DNA of 64,000 nt from Strix aluco. Lineage: Eukaryota; Chordata; Aves; Strigiformes; Strigidae. The position numbers and the translations under genes were made by a program. The number at the start of each line of letters is the position of its first letter. Position 1 is the first letter of the stretch. Positions 13,211-23,389 of the stretch are shown piece by piece. A model generated the notes under the pieces. The model searched no databases, was not told the origin of the DNA, and worked only from the letters and a program-made list of their open reading frames with translations. The stretch is taken from the NCBI RefSeq assembly GCF_031877795.1, contig NC_133971.1, positions 15,416,325 through 15,480,324 on the forward strand. Direction: 5' to 3'.

Positions 13211-13657
13211 TTCCAATAAAACAGGAAGCCTCACTAAAGATTCAGCTTTTGTGATCAGAATAGGCCATATCATCTGACTTGCCTCATAATGTGGCATTCT
13301 TCAACTACAGATGGGGTAGACTGGTGTGTTCCCTTTCTTAGAAGAGGAAACAGAAGGGTAGCACAACTTTAATTCCCATTCTACTGAACTACAAGTCTTT
13401 GGTAGAAATTGAATCATGACATTGGATAATACATGTGCTAATTTCTTTCATTTTTATTATTTCTTTCATATTGCATTGAAATTTCTAGTTACAGTGTATG
13501 AGCTATTGGTGCTCCACAGAGCACTTCTGGGTGGTTTGTACAAACCTGGCTTATCAGTTGCAGTTTCCCATAGTTCAGCTACCAAACTGTGTTGTAAAAC
13601 AGCAGAATATCCACATATTTACATAACTGCAACAGGAATAGTCAACTGAAATATATC

Positions 13658-14290
13658 ACATAAGAACAGTTGCACCTGCAAAGGTCCATCTAGCTCCAAA
13701 TACTTATATTTAAGTATGACTAGTACCAGATTCTTATGGAGGAGTATCAGAACAAGGAGAGTATGTAATGACACTCTAATAAACTTGTGGTTCAGGAACT
13801 TCCTGAGCTGTAGATGTTATCTTTGTATTTAATAACCTTTTCTTCCATGAATTTGTCTTGTTGTTCTTTGAACTCACTAAAACTTTTGCCATCATCAATA
13901 TCCCATGGCAACTATTAAAATCCACATTTCAATTGTGCTGTAAGAAAAAAAAAAAATCCCTTTATTTTGGATCTACGATCTACCAGTTTCATTTGATACC
14001 TCCTAGCAGATGAGAAAATGAATCATGTTCTCTGTGTGATTCATGACCTTATAGATCTCTATCATAAAACAGACAGATCTCTATCAAATATCTATTTTCT
14101 AGGCCACAGAGTTCAAGTCTATTTACATTTTTTTCTCATATGTAAGTCATTCTTTATCTCAATCTCTCTGTATCATTTCAAGTTTTCTTAAGTACATCAT
14201 GAGATGTACTGACCAGGACTGACTGCAAATATTCTGCATTTAAATGCAGACTACATTATGAAAAAAGGGTTGTGAATGCACATGCAAAAT
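13658..14290 (-). mobile_element. Old CR1-like LINE fragment
   Basis: The plus strand shows, in order and diverged, the reverse complement of an old amniote CR1-type LINE: ATAAGAAC start, GGTCCATCTAGCTC, a segment near 13.8 kb (TATCTTTGTATTTAATAACC), CCATGAATTTGTCTTG with TTTGAACTC, TTATAGATCTCTATCATA (the reverse of the region encoding the late RT motif) and GAGATGTACTGACCAGGACTG. The order fits a continuous 600-bp fragment in minus orientation. It is much older than the other CR1s in the window. Confidence 0.6.
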
Positions 14291-17200
14291 AGCTTTAACA
14301 ATAAGAGTTTATAAATATGCACTATATTTCCTTTGTTTTAATCTTTAAAATAATGAATGAGAGAAATCTATTTTTCTTCACATAACTTTTAAGGAAGTTC
14401 CTTTTTAGAAATATGAAAAAATGACATAGTTTACAGTGATTCAGTAGCACTAAATAAGTGGAATAAGGTGTCTAATCAGTAAAAAAATAAGTATCAGAGA
14501 CATAGGCTGATATTTTCACAAAAATTTACATGTAGAATTATTTTCATTTATAAATTAATAATGTTAAATTTAAGATAATTACAGGATCATACTTATAAAT
14601 ACAATCACATTTCAATATTAAATAAATGTAATTAAAATAAACATAAATTTATTATAATTTTATAATTATAATTATAAAATCATTAAAATAAATATATTTC
14701 TAAATGAGAATTTTCACATAAATTCTCTTTACTTTGGATTCCCTGCATTTTTTTAAAGAAATAGGACATACATCTTGTCTGAGAGATAACAGTTAATTAT
14801 AGGAAAAAACCTTCAGGTTTAATTAACTAAATAAGTGAGCTAGCTTTAGAATCACACTTGTAGGGTGATGAGAAACCTTTATCTCATTCCAAGGCAAGCC
14901 AGAAATCTTGTTCAACAGGAACACACATTTCCATGGACTTCAGAGTTCCAGGTTAGGAATGGTCACTATTCAGACATGACTGCAAGGGGAGTCTCTGACA
15001 AAAAAGTTTTTTTTTTTTTCCTTGTCTGAATTATCTTCCGTGTATCCAGTGTTATTTCCAATATAAATCTTTAAACTTCCTCATTCTTAATCTGCCAAGA
15101 AAATAATTTATTGGCCTTTTCACCTCTTTCATATACAAGTGCACTTGAGTGTAGCAATTGCTTACAGACCTGATTCTCAGCCAGTTCATTATGTTCTTTC
15201 CAGAAACCACTTATAAATTATCATACATTTTAAAAAATCCAGTAGGATAAGTAATGTGTTTCACCCTTAGGAAAATGTGAGGACTAACCCATTCTTGATA
15301 TAGTGCCTTTATTTTCTCACTTTGTTACTGCTCCAGTAAGACTCTCCTATGTTTCTCCCCCAAATCCTATATACGTTCTGATGAAGAATTTTATCTTTTG
15401 TGATCACTACCACCTGAAAAAAATGCCAGGTTTTTCTGAGCCCTCACATCTCATTTTTGCTCATTCCTGTTTCTAAAAAGAACTTTCTCCTTTCCTCTAT
15501 TATCTGATTTCAGGCTCCACTTTATTTTTACATAATGGGCCTGCTTCTATTACAGTCGGATTAGTTTGTGTCCTCAAATTACACAAAAATGCTAGAAAAT
15601 AAGTTAAATCTCCTTGGGCGCAGACTTTTTTGTTGTGTACTCTTTTCTCACCCCATGGGACAGGGTACATGCTGAATGCTGCAGAAGAAGGCTGTATGTT
15701 TGAAGGACATTGTGCTCCAGCTACAGTGGAAAGTATTTGGATGCTATGTTCATTCAACATCAGTAAAACCTGTTCCCATACTGCTGTAATCCACATCAGG
15801 ACTGATGCATAGTTGACCCCATACCAAGGAAGTGCTTATATCTAGCCTTCTCCCTGCTTATGGACTAGTTGCTCAAAATTGCCTTATTTTTCATTTTATT
15901 GTTGTACGCATCGTAATTGCTGTTTATTCAGCAGTAAACTGAATGCAAAACTCAAAAAGTGAATATTTGTGTACACTGACTGAAAGATACAGACAAACTC
16001 TGAGAAGATCTAATTATCCTGCCATTCTTGCTATGAATATTCATCCCTTTACTTCTACCAAACAACTCACTTGCAGTACCAGTAGGAAGCAAAGACAAAT
16101 ATCTGTTATCTGTTCTAGTGCAGTCTGAAGGTAGAACATGGAGGATGCACAGGTACACTAGAAATGTGAAGGTTGAAGTCCTTACTAAGCGCAGCTTGAT
16201 TTTCTTTTAAAACTCAGGACCCAATAAGGCAGTTGGACTATTTCCAACTGTCAAGGCATGTATTTCAAAGGCAGCCTAATCCAGTGGAGTTTCTAGATAA
16301 TGGCTAGGAGACACAACTATCAAACTGTGAAATACTAATAAAGGCAGAAACCCCGCTGGTTTAGTCTGTCAGTTAAGGCAAATCCCTCAAGAAGTCTGGA
16401 GCTGACCTCGGCCCTGTAACCTTACCCAGCCAGATACACTACAGTATAAATTGTTTATATAGGCACAAGGTTTTAAAAAGTTATTTAAGCTGCATTACTT
16501 AAAACAGTTAAATATTTTGTTCTAATTTAGACCTGTGCTTGCCTAGATTAAGAAAAGCAGAAGATAAATTGGCCAACCCATACCTATAGTTGATATTCCA
16601 ACAGATCTAGGGGGAAACCTAGAACCGATGTGAACAAGGTAGATCAAGAGTGAATCTGTAACCTGCGACTGCATTAGGAAGGTAGTTGTGGCTAGCGAAG
16701 GTATTTGATAGAACCCACCACACCCTAAATTTCTTCTCCTAGTTAAGATAAATCTGAGATACAAGAAATTTTCTCATTCTATAGTAGTATGTATTTTTTA
16801 AAATTAGGATACAGTGAATTAAACATCTGAACATTGTTTTGAACATTTTAAACTCATTACTTGAGTTCTGTGAGCATTATGTATGACTGGGAATTTGTAA
16901 TACTTTTGAACATAATCTTAATATTTTTAATTCCAAAATAGTCTCTACCTAAAAGTAAAATCTAAATTTATATATACATGAAAGTTATAATTCTAACTCT
17001 AGTAATACCTATTTTTCATGTTTATGCTTGAGGAAATTACAAAGAACTTGTGTAATTGAAGAATTGTTCTATTTTTCAAACATCTTCTCTTTTGTGTTCT
17101 ATGTTTTTGCTTTTTGCTTTCTATTTTTCCTATTCATTGTTTAACCAAAATCTTCTTAATGTTCGAAGGAATATTAATTTATGAAGCCAGAAGACACATA

Positions 17201-17966
17201 TTGTGTAATTTTAGAGTTTATAGAGGAGCTGTAGGAGCAAAAGAAAATTTGGAGTCTCCTGGTTTCAACTGCATGTATGTGAGCAGCTTGTGTGAATAAT
17301 ATAGTAGCCAGCTCTGCTATGAAGGAATGGAGAACAGGTGCTTTGGAAAGAACACTGGTTACAGTCCCACATCTGGATTCAACTGGAAAGAAGCAGACCA
17401 AAGTTTTTTTCAGACCCATTAGTTTTTCCATTTGGATAAGAGTTTTCCTGAACTACTCAGAAATACTAGCAGCTGAGTTCATGCCTCAGACTGAAAACCC
17501 ATTATTCCAGGTTACGGAATGAGTTCTCAGTGCTTAATTTTAAAGTAACTGACTATACATCAGATTTCTAAATCATTACTGAATGAAAAATCTTAAATGT
17601 TCAGAAGTTTGTGTTGTATCATTGTCTTTCATCAATGACATTTACTATGAAAAAATATTGTCAAAACTTTTAATTTGTGTAGGATCTGCAATACCAGCAT
17701 ATTTTAGGTATATCAGAAACTATCAGCAATATAGAAAATATGAGCAAAGCATTTAATATCTTGACATTTCTGTTACACAGAGCCTGAACTCCATTCCTTA
17801 CCAATGCATCCTGTCTTTTTCATGACAAATAGCATATTAATAATCTGAGCCACAAGAGGGCACTAAATAGGCATATGGCAGCTCAACTCAAGTTTAAAAA
17901 AAACCCAAAATGGACATAACTTGGTAAAAAACATTGTAAAATATCTTCTGTAGATGCTTTAGAAAT

Positions 17967-18187
17967 CTGAGCAAAGTAATGTTTGTTTGAATTTCAAAAT
18001 TATAGGTTGTTGAGTAACGTGAATCTTTTTTTTTTTTCCCTTAAATGCATATTTATATACAATATATGAGTTTGATGAAAATGCATATGTATTTATCCAG
18101 ACAAATACATCTTCCTTTCCATAGACCCTTGGAAGTTATTGCTCAGTGCAATTACTTATTAGAAGCTATTACTTATTAAAAGCTATG
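17967..18187. repeat. Host flank of the provirus, second copy at 11.1 kb
   Basis: This segment is nearly identical to 11098-11313. It contains a T-rich run, ATTTATATACAATATATGAG, and a 17-bp tandem repeat (TTACTTATTAGAAGCT / TTACTTATTAAAAGCT) just before the target site. It is the original pre-integration sequence on the left side of the provirus. Confidence 0.85.
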
Positions 18188-18193
18188 TCCATA
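18188..18193. repeat. Target-site duplication, left (TCCATA)
   Basis: TCCATA directly precedes the LTR terminus TGTTGC and recurs directly after the other LTR at 25147-25152. Six bases is the duplication length of alpha- and betaretroviral integrases. Confidence 0.93.
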
Positions 18194-18586
18194 TGTTGCG
18201 GGAGGATATCAGACTTGCACAACTCTATGAGAGTTATATCCAGCAAAGCCGTTTATTTTTCCAATAGTACATACTCATGCTCTTGCCAAAGCTCTTACTT
18301 CATAATTAGCAAATCAGCAGTTAGACAGCTATTAACCTTTTCTCCTATCAGCATAAGACCACTCTAACACACGCTGTGCAGACCAATCAACTTCTTGTTC
18401 ATGCGACGGTAACTTCCCACAGTTCAGTACTTTCCCACAGCTCAGTGTTGCAGCTGTCCGTTGTTTTTCCCTGCCACCTTGGCACAACTCAGCAGTTTCT
18501 GATCTTTCTCCCAAGGTCTGTTTCTCAGCAAAGCCTAGCTGTCGATTCAGAGGCTGTGCAGGGCTGACAGACCGATGTCTCCCACA
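18194..18586 (-). repeat. 3' LTR of the provirus (393 bp)
   Basis: It starts TGTTGCGGGAGG and ends CTCCCACA on the plus strand. The minus strand is the sense direction, beginning TGTGGGAG and ending CGCAACA. On that strand an AATAAA lies in GGAAAAATAAACGGC near 18250, as expected for the R region. It matches the right LTR over its whole length. Confidence 0.95.
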
Positions 18587-18600
18587 TCTCCCCCTTCCTT
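18587..18600 (-). promoter_or_regulatory. Polypurine tract
   Basis: Directly inside the 3' LTR, the minus strand reads AAGGAAGGGGGAGA, 14 purines in a row ending at the first base of the LTR. This is the expected plus-strand primer site of a retrovirus and fixes the orientation. Confidence 0.88.
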
Positions 18601-18717
18601 GTTTTACAGCTGCACCTGCAAGACTTGTTTCAGAGCTTTATCAATTAAGGTTTAGACAAACTTCAAAAAACACAGTATACATAGACGAACTTCAGAAAAC
18701 ACAATATACATAAAATA

Positions 18718-18729
18718 ATTACAAAATAA
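18718..18729. repeat. 12-bp direct repeat left of the VLDLR insert
   Basis: ATTACAAAATAA occurs here and again at 19203-19214, on either side of the VLDLR-derived sequence. It lies within AT-rich viral spacer on both sides. See findings for the capture-junction interpretation. Confidence 0.7.
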
Positions 18730-18738
18730 AGAAGATAA

Positions 18739-19183
18739 CTCCTTGAGGGGCTCATCACTCCAGTCTTTGCAGTCTCTCTGCTGGTCACACACTTTATTGA
18801 CACATTCTCCACTTCTGCACTTAAATTTGCCAGGTCCAGAGCACTGAATAGCACTGTTACAACTTACTTCATCGGAGCCATCCAGACAGTCTCTCACACC
18901 ATTACAGTGCCTACTCCCATGGATGCAGTTCCCATCTTCACATCTGAACTGGTCTGGTCTGCAAATCCGAGAAGGGCAGTTGACTTCATCACTTCCATCC
19001 TTGCAGTCAGGATCTCCATCACAGCACCACTTTTTGTGGATGCATTCACCTGAGCTGCATTGCATCTCCATCACACTGCCATCTGTTAGGCACACTCTCA
19101 TCACTGCCATCACACTGACCACTGATGCACACAAAATCAGATTCAGCACACGTCTTCACCACACAAGCAGTCTAATCACTTCC
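18739..19183 (-). pseudogene. VLDLR: Processed VLDLR fragment captured in the provirus
   Basis: An open frame from 19149 to 18652 contains three LDL-receptor class A repeats that I recognise as VLDLR repeats 6, 7 and 8: [10 protein letters not shown]...[34 protein letters not shown]...[10 protein letters not shown], and [12 protein letters not shown]...[12 protein letters not shown]. Cysteine spacing and the acidic SDE calcium motifs are kept, except for a Cys in place of the usual Arg after KKW and a two-residue loss in repeat 8. Upstream, in another frame, are the end of repeat 1 (with an in-frame stop) and repeat 2 ([10 protein letters not shown]...GQC). Repeats 3-5 are missing. In vertebrate VLDLR genes introns separate the exons for repeats 1, 2, 6, 7 and 8, and none is present here, so the source was spliced RNA. 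Homology stops after PLKE, close to the exon boundary before the EGF module. No signal peptide or membrane anchor is evident. Confidence 0.88.
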
Positions 19184-19189
19184 ATAAAG

Positions 19190-19690
19190 CATATGACTAA
19201 GTATTACAAAATAAGGAAAATACAGAATAGCACACTTATTTAACGCGGTACTAATACTCAGATCTGCAATTGCTGGGGAACCCTGGGTGCAGCGAGAATT
19301 TAGAGTGCCCTTCCTTGCAAACCGGAAATCCTACGCGATGCGTTCATCTGTAGGTGAGGCATCCAAAGTTGCTGCAAGCAGGTCCAGCCTCTAAATCAAC
19401 AGGCCAAAATAACTGGCAATTTTCTTTGAGCGGAAACATCTGATTTCATCCTCCTGTTGGGTTCCACCCAGAGCCTGGCCACCACTCAAGGGGGAAAACC
19501 AAGGGAGTTTCTAATAAGGTTAAACACTCGAGTTCTTAATTCTTAATATTGCTAAACAAAGAAAGTTGAATACACACATTCTTACAGCATTTCATCCTTA
19601 TCAATAACTACATTTTGTCTAAGCTACATCTTTCACTAGTGACTAGTAAGCCTATATATTTCATTAAGGAGTTGTAATTACTATTAGCAT
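19190..19690 (-). repeat. Proviral internal repeat, copy 1
   Basis: This non-coding block between integrase and the VLDLR segment has a diverged second copy at about 22310-22920. Shared landmarks, in order: GGAAAATACAG, CAGATC(T/C)GCA, GAAATCCTACG(C/T)GATGC, ATCTGTAGGTGAGGCATCCA, AATAACTGGCA, CAGAGCCTGGCCA, AAGGGAGTTTC and TAAGCTACATCTTTCA. Its origin is not recognised; it has no coding content that I can see. Confidence 0.75.
19203..19214. repeat. 12-bp direct repeat right of the VLDLR insert
   Basis: ATTACAAAATAA, the partner of 18718-18729. It is immediately followed by the viral spacer motif GGAAAATACAGAATAG, which is also present (diverged) in the second copy of the internal repeat. Confidence 0.7.
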
Positions 19691-20002
19691 TTTCTCTTAA
19701 AAGAGTTGGCAACCGTAGTGTGATTAAGGACAGAGATAGTGTATTTTGTCCTATTGCAGCAACAAGCATTACCCATCCATTCTGCTTAAATGATCAGTCG
19801 AAGAGATTGCAAACTGTCAGCACAGGGGCATCCACAGCACCCACAGCCGGCTCCTGAGTGTCCACCAGAAGCTGCCTCTCACGCCTCAGGTATGGTCACA
19901 CACGCCTTGCTGGTAACCACCGGGGACCGTGACCTGTGGAGACACAAGCATAACCTCTTCCCCAGGTTATTAAAGGATCTGGTCCTTCCCAGTTACCACT
20001 TT
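19691..20002 (-). other. Proviral spacer between integrase and the env position
   Basis: No envelope gene is recognisable. The stretch holds no open frame resembling surface or transmembrane protein motifs on the minus strand. Confidence 0.5.
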
Positions 20003-20852
20003 CTAGGTTTTTTTGCTAACACTTGAGCCTTGCCCTGGACCTCTTGTTGATCTGGTATCTGATGAGAAGTGACGCAATATAGGTGGCACCTGTGAGACAG
20101 GGGAAATGTTTAAAAAGTTCATGACATATAATGCCTTATTTAGCCTTTTGTGAGGTGTAGATTGATACCCTCCATCTCCCCCTTTTTGTTGTTGTAATAG
20201 ACGCTTTAGCGTGCCATGCGGGCGCTCCACAATGGCCTGTCTGGTCGGTGAGTGGGGAATGCCGGTCAGATGCTTGACTCCCCACTGTATGGCAGGACGC
20301 AAACACTGCTCCAGAAATGGTATCAACAGACACATGTACATATTTTAACATTCCAAATGCAGCGAAGTGAGTGACGTCAGATTGCCATAATTCTGAGGAG
20401 GTGAGTCCCTGAGGGTTGACACCACTAGCTGCTGAAGAGAGGGAGTCCTCTGGTATTCAGGGCAAGTCACAATGATGTCTATAGCCTGACGCCTTGATAA
20501 AGAAAACATTTTTTGTATTGCTCTGGCGTTTTGGTGGAAAAAATGCATGTGAAAGCCGTGTTTGCTCAAAGACATTTGTATTGGCCACTGTAACATGTGC
20601 ATAGTAACTGGAACAATGATACACACAGGTTCCTGATCAGCAAGTAATAGTAGGTGCTGCCTACCTTTCATGATCAGTTTGGCAAACATTTCTGGACAAG
20701 CAGTGACCGTCTTGTGCATTTGGTGTGACAAACAAAAATCCATTCAATAATAACAAAAGGGTCACTAAGTGTTTCATCCCACTGAAACAGCAGGGCATAG
20801 GGCTGCCCTGGAGGGTTAAATAATGTCGGTTGATACGGATGGCCAGGCACAC
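20003..20852 (-). pseudogene. Retroviral integrase remnant (pol 3' part)
   Basis: Integrase of the class II provirus, which would join viral DNA ends to the host chromosome. Visible pieces in two or more frames: an N-terminal zinc-binding region with an H...H...C pattern (FFHQNARAIQKMFSLSRR followed by IVTCPEY) in 20743-20345, and the end of the catalytic core (GIPHSPTRQAIVERPHGTLK, 20341-20003), which contains the glutamate of the D,D-35-E triad in QAIVE. The core segment between is damaged. Frameshifts at about 20340 and 20700 and the C-terminal truncation make it non-functional. Resemblance is to betaretroviral integrases. Confidence 0.85.
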
Positions 20853-21164
20853 ATCGCGATGCTTGTGTTTCTGAGATGGCGTTAGCTACACGGTGGAGAT
20901 CTTGTTTCGCTTCCTCTGTAAGTACTCTGGTGATGTCAATGAAGGATCTCCTCGCGAAATATCAAACAAGCTATGCAGATCATCATTAGTTAGGCCCAAC
21001 AATGGCCGTATCCAATTTATGGCTCCTAACTCTTTCTGTAAATCATTTAAAGTCTTAACATCAGTTTTAAGTTTAACCTGTTGCGGGACAATGGTCTGTT
21101 CACAAATTCTCCACCCCAGGTACTGCCACGGTGATGATCGCTGTACCTTTTCAGGTGCTATTTG
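20853..21164 (-). pseudogene. RT connection / RNase H region, degenerate
   Basis: By position this is the segment between the RT palm and integrase. Only scattered similarity is visible and no RNase H catalytic motif can be traced, so a deletion is likely, as the interval is far shorter than a full connection plus RNase H. Confidence 0.5.
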
Positions 21165-21789
21165 TCACCCCATTTGAGATACTGAGTCTTTGGTTAAAGC
21201 AAGAGCCTTTTCCATGATCTCCTGTGTTTCTGCTGCTATAAGGATGTCATCCATATAATGATATATAACAGCCTGGGGGACCTGCATTCTAACAGGGCTC
21301 AAAGCCTTTGCAACAAACCACTGACACATCGTGGGACTATTTTTCATGCCTTGTGGCAAAACAACCCAGTGGTACCGTCTTGCAGGTTCACTATCATTAA
21401 TACTGGGAACAAAAAAGGCAAATTTAGGTGCATCATCCGGATGCAAGGGAATGGTAAAAAAACCAATCCTTTAGATCAATTATTACAAGATGCCAGTTTC
21501 AGTGAATCATTGTTGGGGAGGGCAGTCCTGGCTGTAATGTACCCATATCCTCCATGGCATCATTGGTGTGTCAGAGATCATGTAAAAGCCGCCATTTACC
21601 ACTTTTCTTTAACATAACAAACACCAGGGAGTTCCAAGGACTGGTGGTAGGTACAATATGTCGTGCACTTAATTGTTTCTGAACTAAATCATTAAGGTGG
21701 TGCAACTTTTCCATTGGCAAGGGCCACTGACCCACCCACACAGGTGATTCTGTGGGGTTGTGCTGCAGTGGGTTGTGCTGCAGTGGCAA
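21165..21789 (-). pseudogene. Retroviral reverse transcriptase remnant
   Basis: RT of the class II provirus, split in two frames. 21789-21571 carries the N-terminal fingers ([38 protein letters not shown]). 21446-21165 carries the palm: HPDDAPKFAFFVPSIN, VLPQGMKNSPTMCQ and the catalytic box YMDDILIAAET. The first catalytic aspartate region lies near the frame break at about 21450-21570. The order and motif wording are those of beta/alpha-type RTs. Disruptions make it inactive. Confidence 0.92.
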
Positions 21790-21925
21790 TTAAGACAAAT
21801 TTGATCCAATTTGAGTTCCCCATTGAGCCATAGAGTCACGACCCCATGATGTAACAGGGATTTCCAATATAAATGGACGAATATTTGCTACCCGGTTTTC
21901 TGGGCCCCTTACATGAATGAGATAT

Positions 21926-22177
21926 TTACTTTGAAACATTACAGCATGACCAGCAACCCCGAAAAGTGCTTGAGTTACCCGAGCTAATGGCCAGTCTGCT
22001 CGCAGCTATTACGGTCACATCCGCACCAGTATCTAAAATGCCTGTCAGTTCAACAGATTCTTCTGCTTTGGTGAGGGTACATTTTACCAGAGGTCGACCT
22101 TGTGTCACTGTCTGAGCCCAAAATATTTGAGGAGCACCTGTTGATCCAAATCCTGAGTCACCCTGGCTTCTCGGCAT
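21926..22177 (-). pseudogene. Retroviral aspartic protease remnant
   Basis: The frame reads GDSGFGSTGAPQIFWAQ, then GILDTGADVTVIA, the retropepsin active site with the catalytic aspartate. In betaretroviruses the protease follows dUTPase in the same frame and opens with a similar glycine-rich linker, so this is the expected neighbour, but here about 930 bp of extra sequence separates the two. The frame loses similarity after the active site and lacks the expected flap and the C-terminal GRD/N motif. Confidence 0.88.
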
Positions 22178-23110
22178 ACTATTAGAGGGAGCCTGTTTTG
22201 CTGATTAGGGATACCAATTAAACTCAGACACCAGAGTGAAAAGAGCAGGCATATTTTACCAGAAATAACTAAATAATATAACAGAATAATACAGAAAACA
22301 TACAGTAAGAAAAGACAGAATAGTGCATTTAAACAAATAGGAAAATACAGGGTAATGCATAAAATCATTACTACGTGAGAGAGAGAATAGTGATTAAGAA
22401 GATACCTCACCACTTGCATACGTTACCATCACCCAGATCCGCAGTCGCTGGGCAGCCCCGGTTACAGCGAGGATTTGGAGAGCCTGTCCCGGCAAGTGGG
22501 AAATCCTACGTGATGCATCCATCTGTAGGTGAGGCATCCAAAGTCGCTGTGAGTGGGTCCAGCCTTATATACCAAAAATCAGCAAGCCAGAATAACTGGC
22601 ACCTTTGTTTTCAGTGGAACATCTGGTTTCAATCTCACACTAGATTCCCCCCCAGAGCCTGGCCAGGGCTCAAGGGAGAAGCTAAGGGAGTTTCCCTGCT
22701 TATCTAATTTATTTATGTTCTTTTTAGAACAAGGCCACACGTCTGGTCCCAAGGCTGGACAGCTGGCTTCATGGCTTTGTTAACTTGCCTCTACACCAAG
22801 AAGAAGAAAGATACGTTCAGGATAGACATGTTTTCATTACATTCATCATCAGTAATGAGTATATGATATCTAAGCTACATCTTTCATTAATGAGCATACA
22901 TATTTTGCTAATGACTACATACTAAGTTAGCAGCTTTGGCTCGGGGCCTGTTGTTCAGGCTTCAATACTTCAACATTTTAGCACTTTTTACATCAGTATA
23001 GGTGGTTTGTTATAACCTAGTACAATACCTACTAGCACAATGGTTATCAGTTATAAAATATACAGGATTCATCTATAGGTCAACCCTGGCTTGGGCCTGT
23101 TGTCCAAGCC
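22178..23110 (-). other. Extra block between protease and dUTPase
   Basis: These domains are normally adjacent, so this block is an insertion relative to the family plan. It contains an AT-rich hydrophobic-coding stretch (22200-22400), copy 2 of the internal repeat, and near its right end two similar 25-bp pieces (about 22937-22965 and 23086-23113, both with GGGCCTGTTGT). Confidence 0.65.
22310..22920 (-). repeat. Proviral internal repeat, copy 2
   Basis: Diverged duplicate of 19190-19690, in the same orientation, with landmarks in the same order (GGAAAATACAG, GAAATCCTACGTGATGC, ATCTGTAGGTGAGGCATCCA, CAGAGCCTGGCCA, AAGCTACATCTTTCATTAAT). It is longer than copy 1 because of insertions around 22700-22850. 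Confidence 0.75.
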
Positions 23111-23389
23111 TTAGCACTTCAGAGCTGCAGTAAAATAAACAAGCTGAACAATTTTTGACCCTTTTGTTACTGAACACAGGGGTACAGGGGTCCAGGCCAT
23201 AATTCTGATTTCCCCTTCATAATCAGCATCTATGACCCCTGGTAAAACGAACAACCCCTGTAAGGTTGTAGATGATCTTCCCAGTAATAATGCAGTTTTT
23301 CCATTTCCCAGTGGTCCATATACTCCTGTTGGTATCAAGGATATTGTGGTATCTAATAATGTTACTGGCTCGGAGGCTGCTAGGTCCAC
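23111..23389 (-). pseudogene. Retroviral dUTPase domain remnant
   Basis: This resembles the betaretroviral trimeric dUTPase, which hydrolyses dUTP to keep uracil out of viral DNA and is encoded in the gag-pro frame. Motifs visible in order: VDLAAS (motif 1), LGRSSTTLQGLFVLPGVIDA (motifs 2 and 3, with the GRSS and the catalytic GVIDADY aspartate) and a C-terminal KGSKIVQLV strand (motif 4 region). The glycine-rich motif 5 is not seen. The frame is short compared with a complete domain. It supports assignment to the beta-like class II group, because alpharetroviruses lack dUTPase. Confidence 0.88.

Larger units (their letters stand above)
11419..17966. other. Intergenic DNA with CR1 fragments
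   Basis: No host gene recognised. 11.5-12.0 kb is somewhat GC-richer and shows several overlapping short frames on both strands, with no domain or splice support. CR1-derived pieces at 12.98 and 13.66 kb are listed separately. The stretch at 14.5-14.75 kb is very AT-rich. A further old CR1-like patch may lie near 15.1-15.3 kb but is too diverged to delimit. Confidence 0.5.

Noticed and set aside
18652..19149. Intact-looking LDL-receptor class A gene on the minus strand
   Set aside because: It lacks a convincing signal peptide, starts inside a frame-shifted region and lies within a provirus next to the polypurine tract. Its upstream VLDLR part has an in-frame stop. It is a processed fragment, not a host gene.
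19190..22920. Second, nested provirus with the internal repeats as its LTRs
   Set aside because: Only protease, RT and integrase lie between the copies, with no gag, primer site or target duplication found, and those genes fit the outer provirus. Kept open in findings as a refuting alternative.
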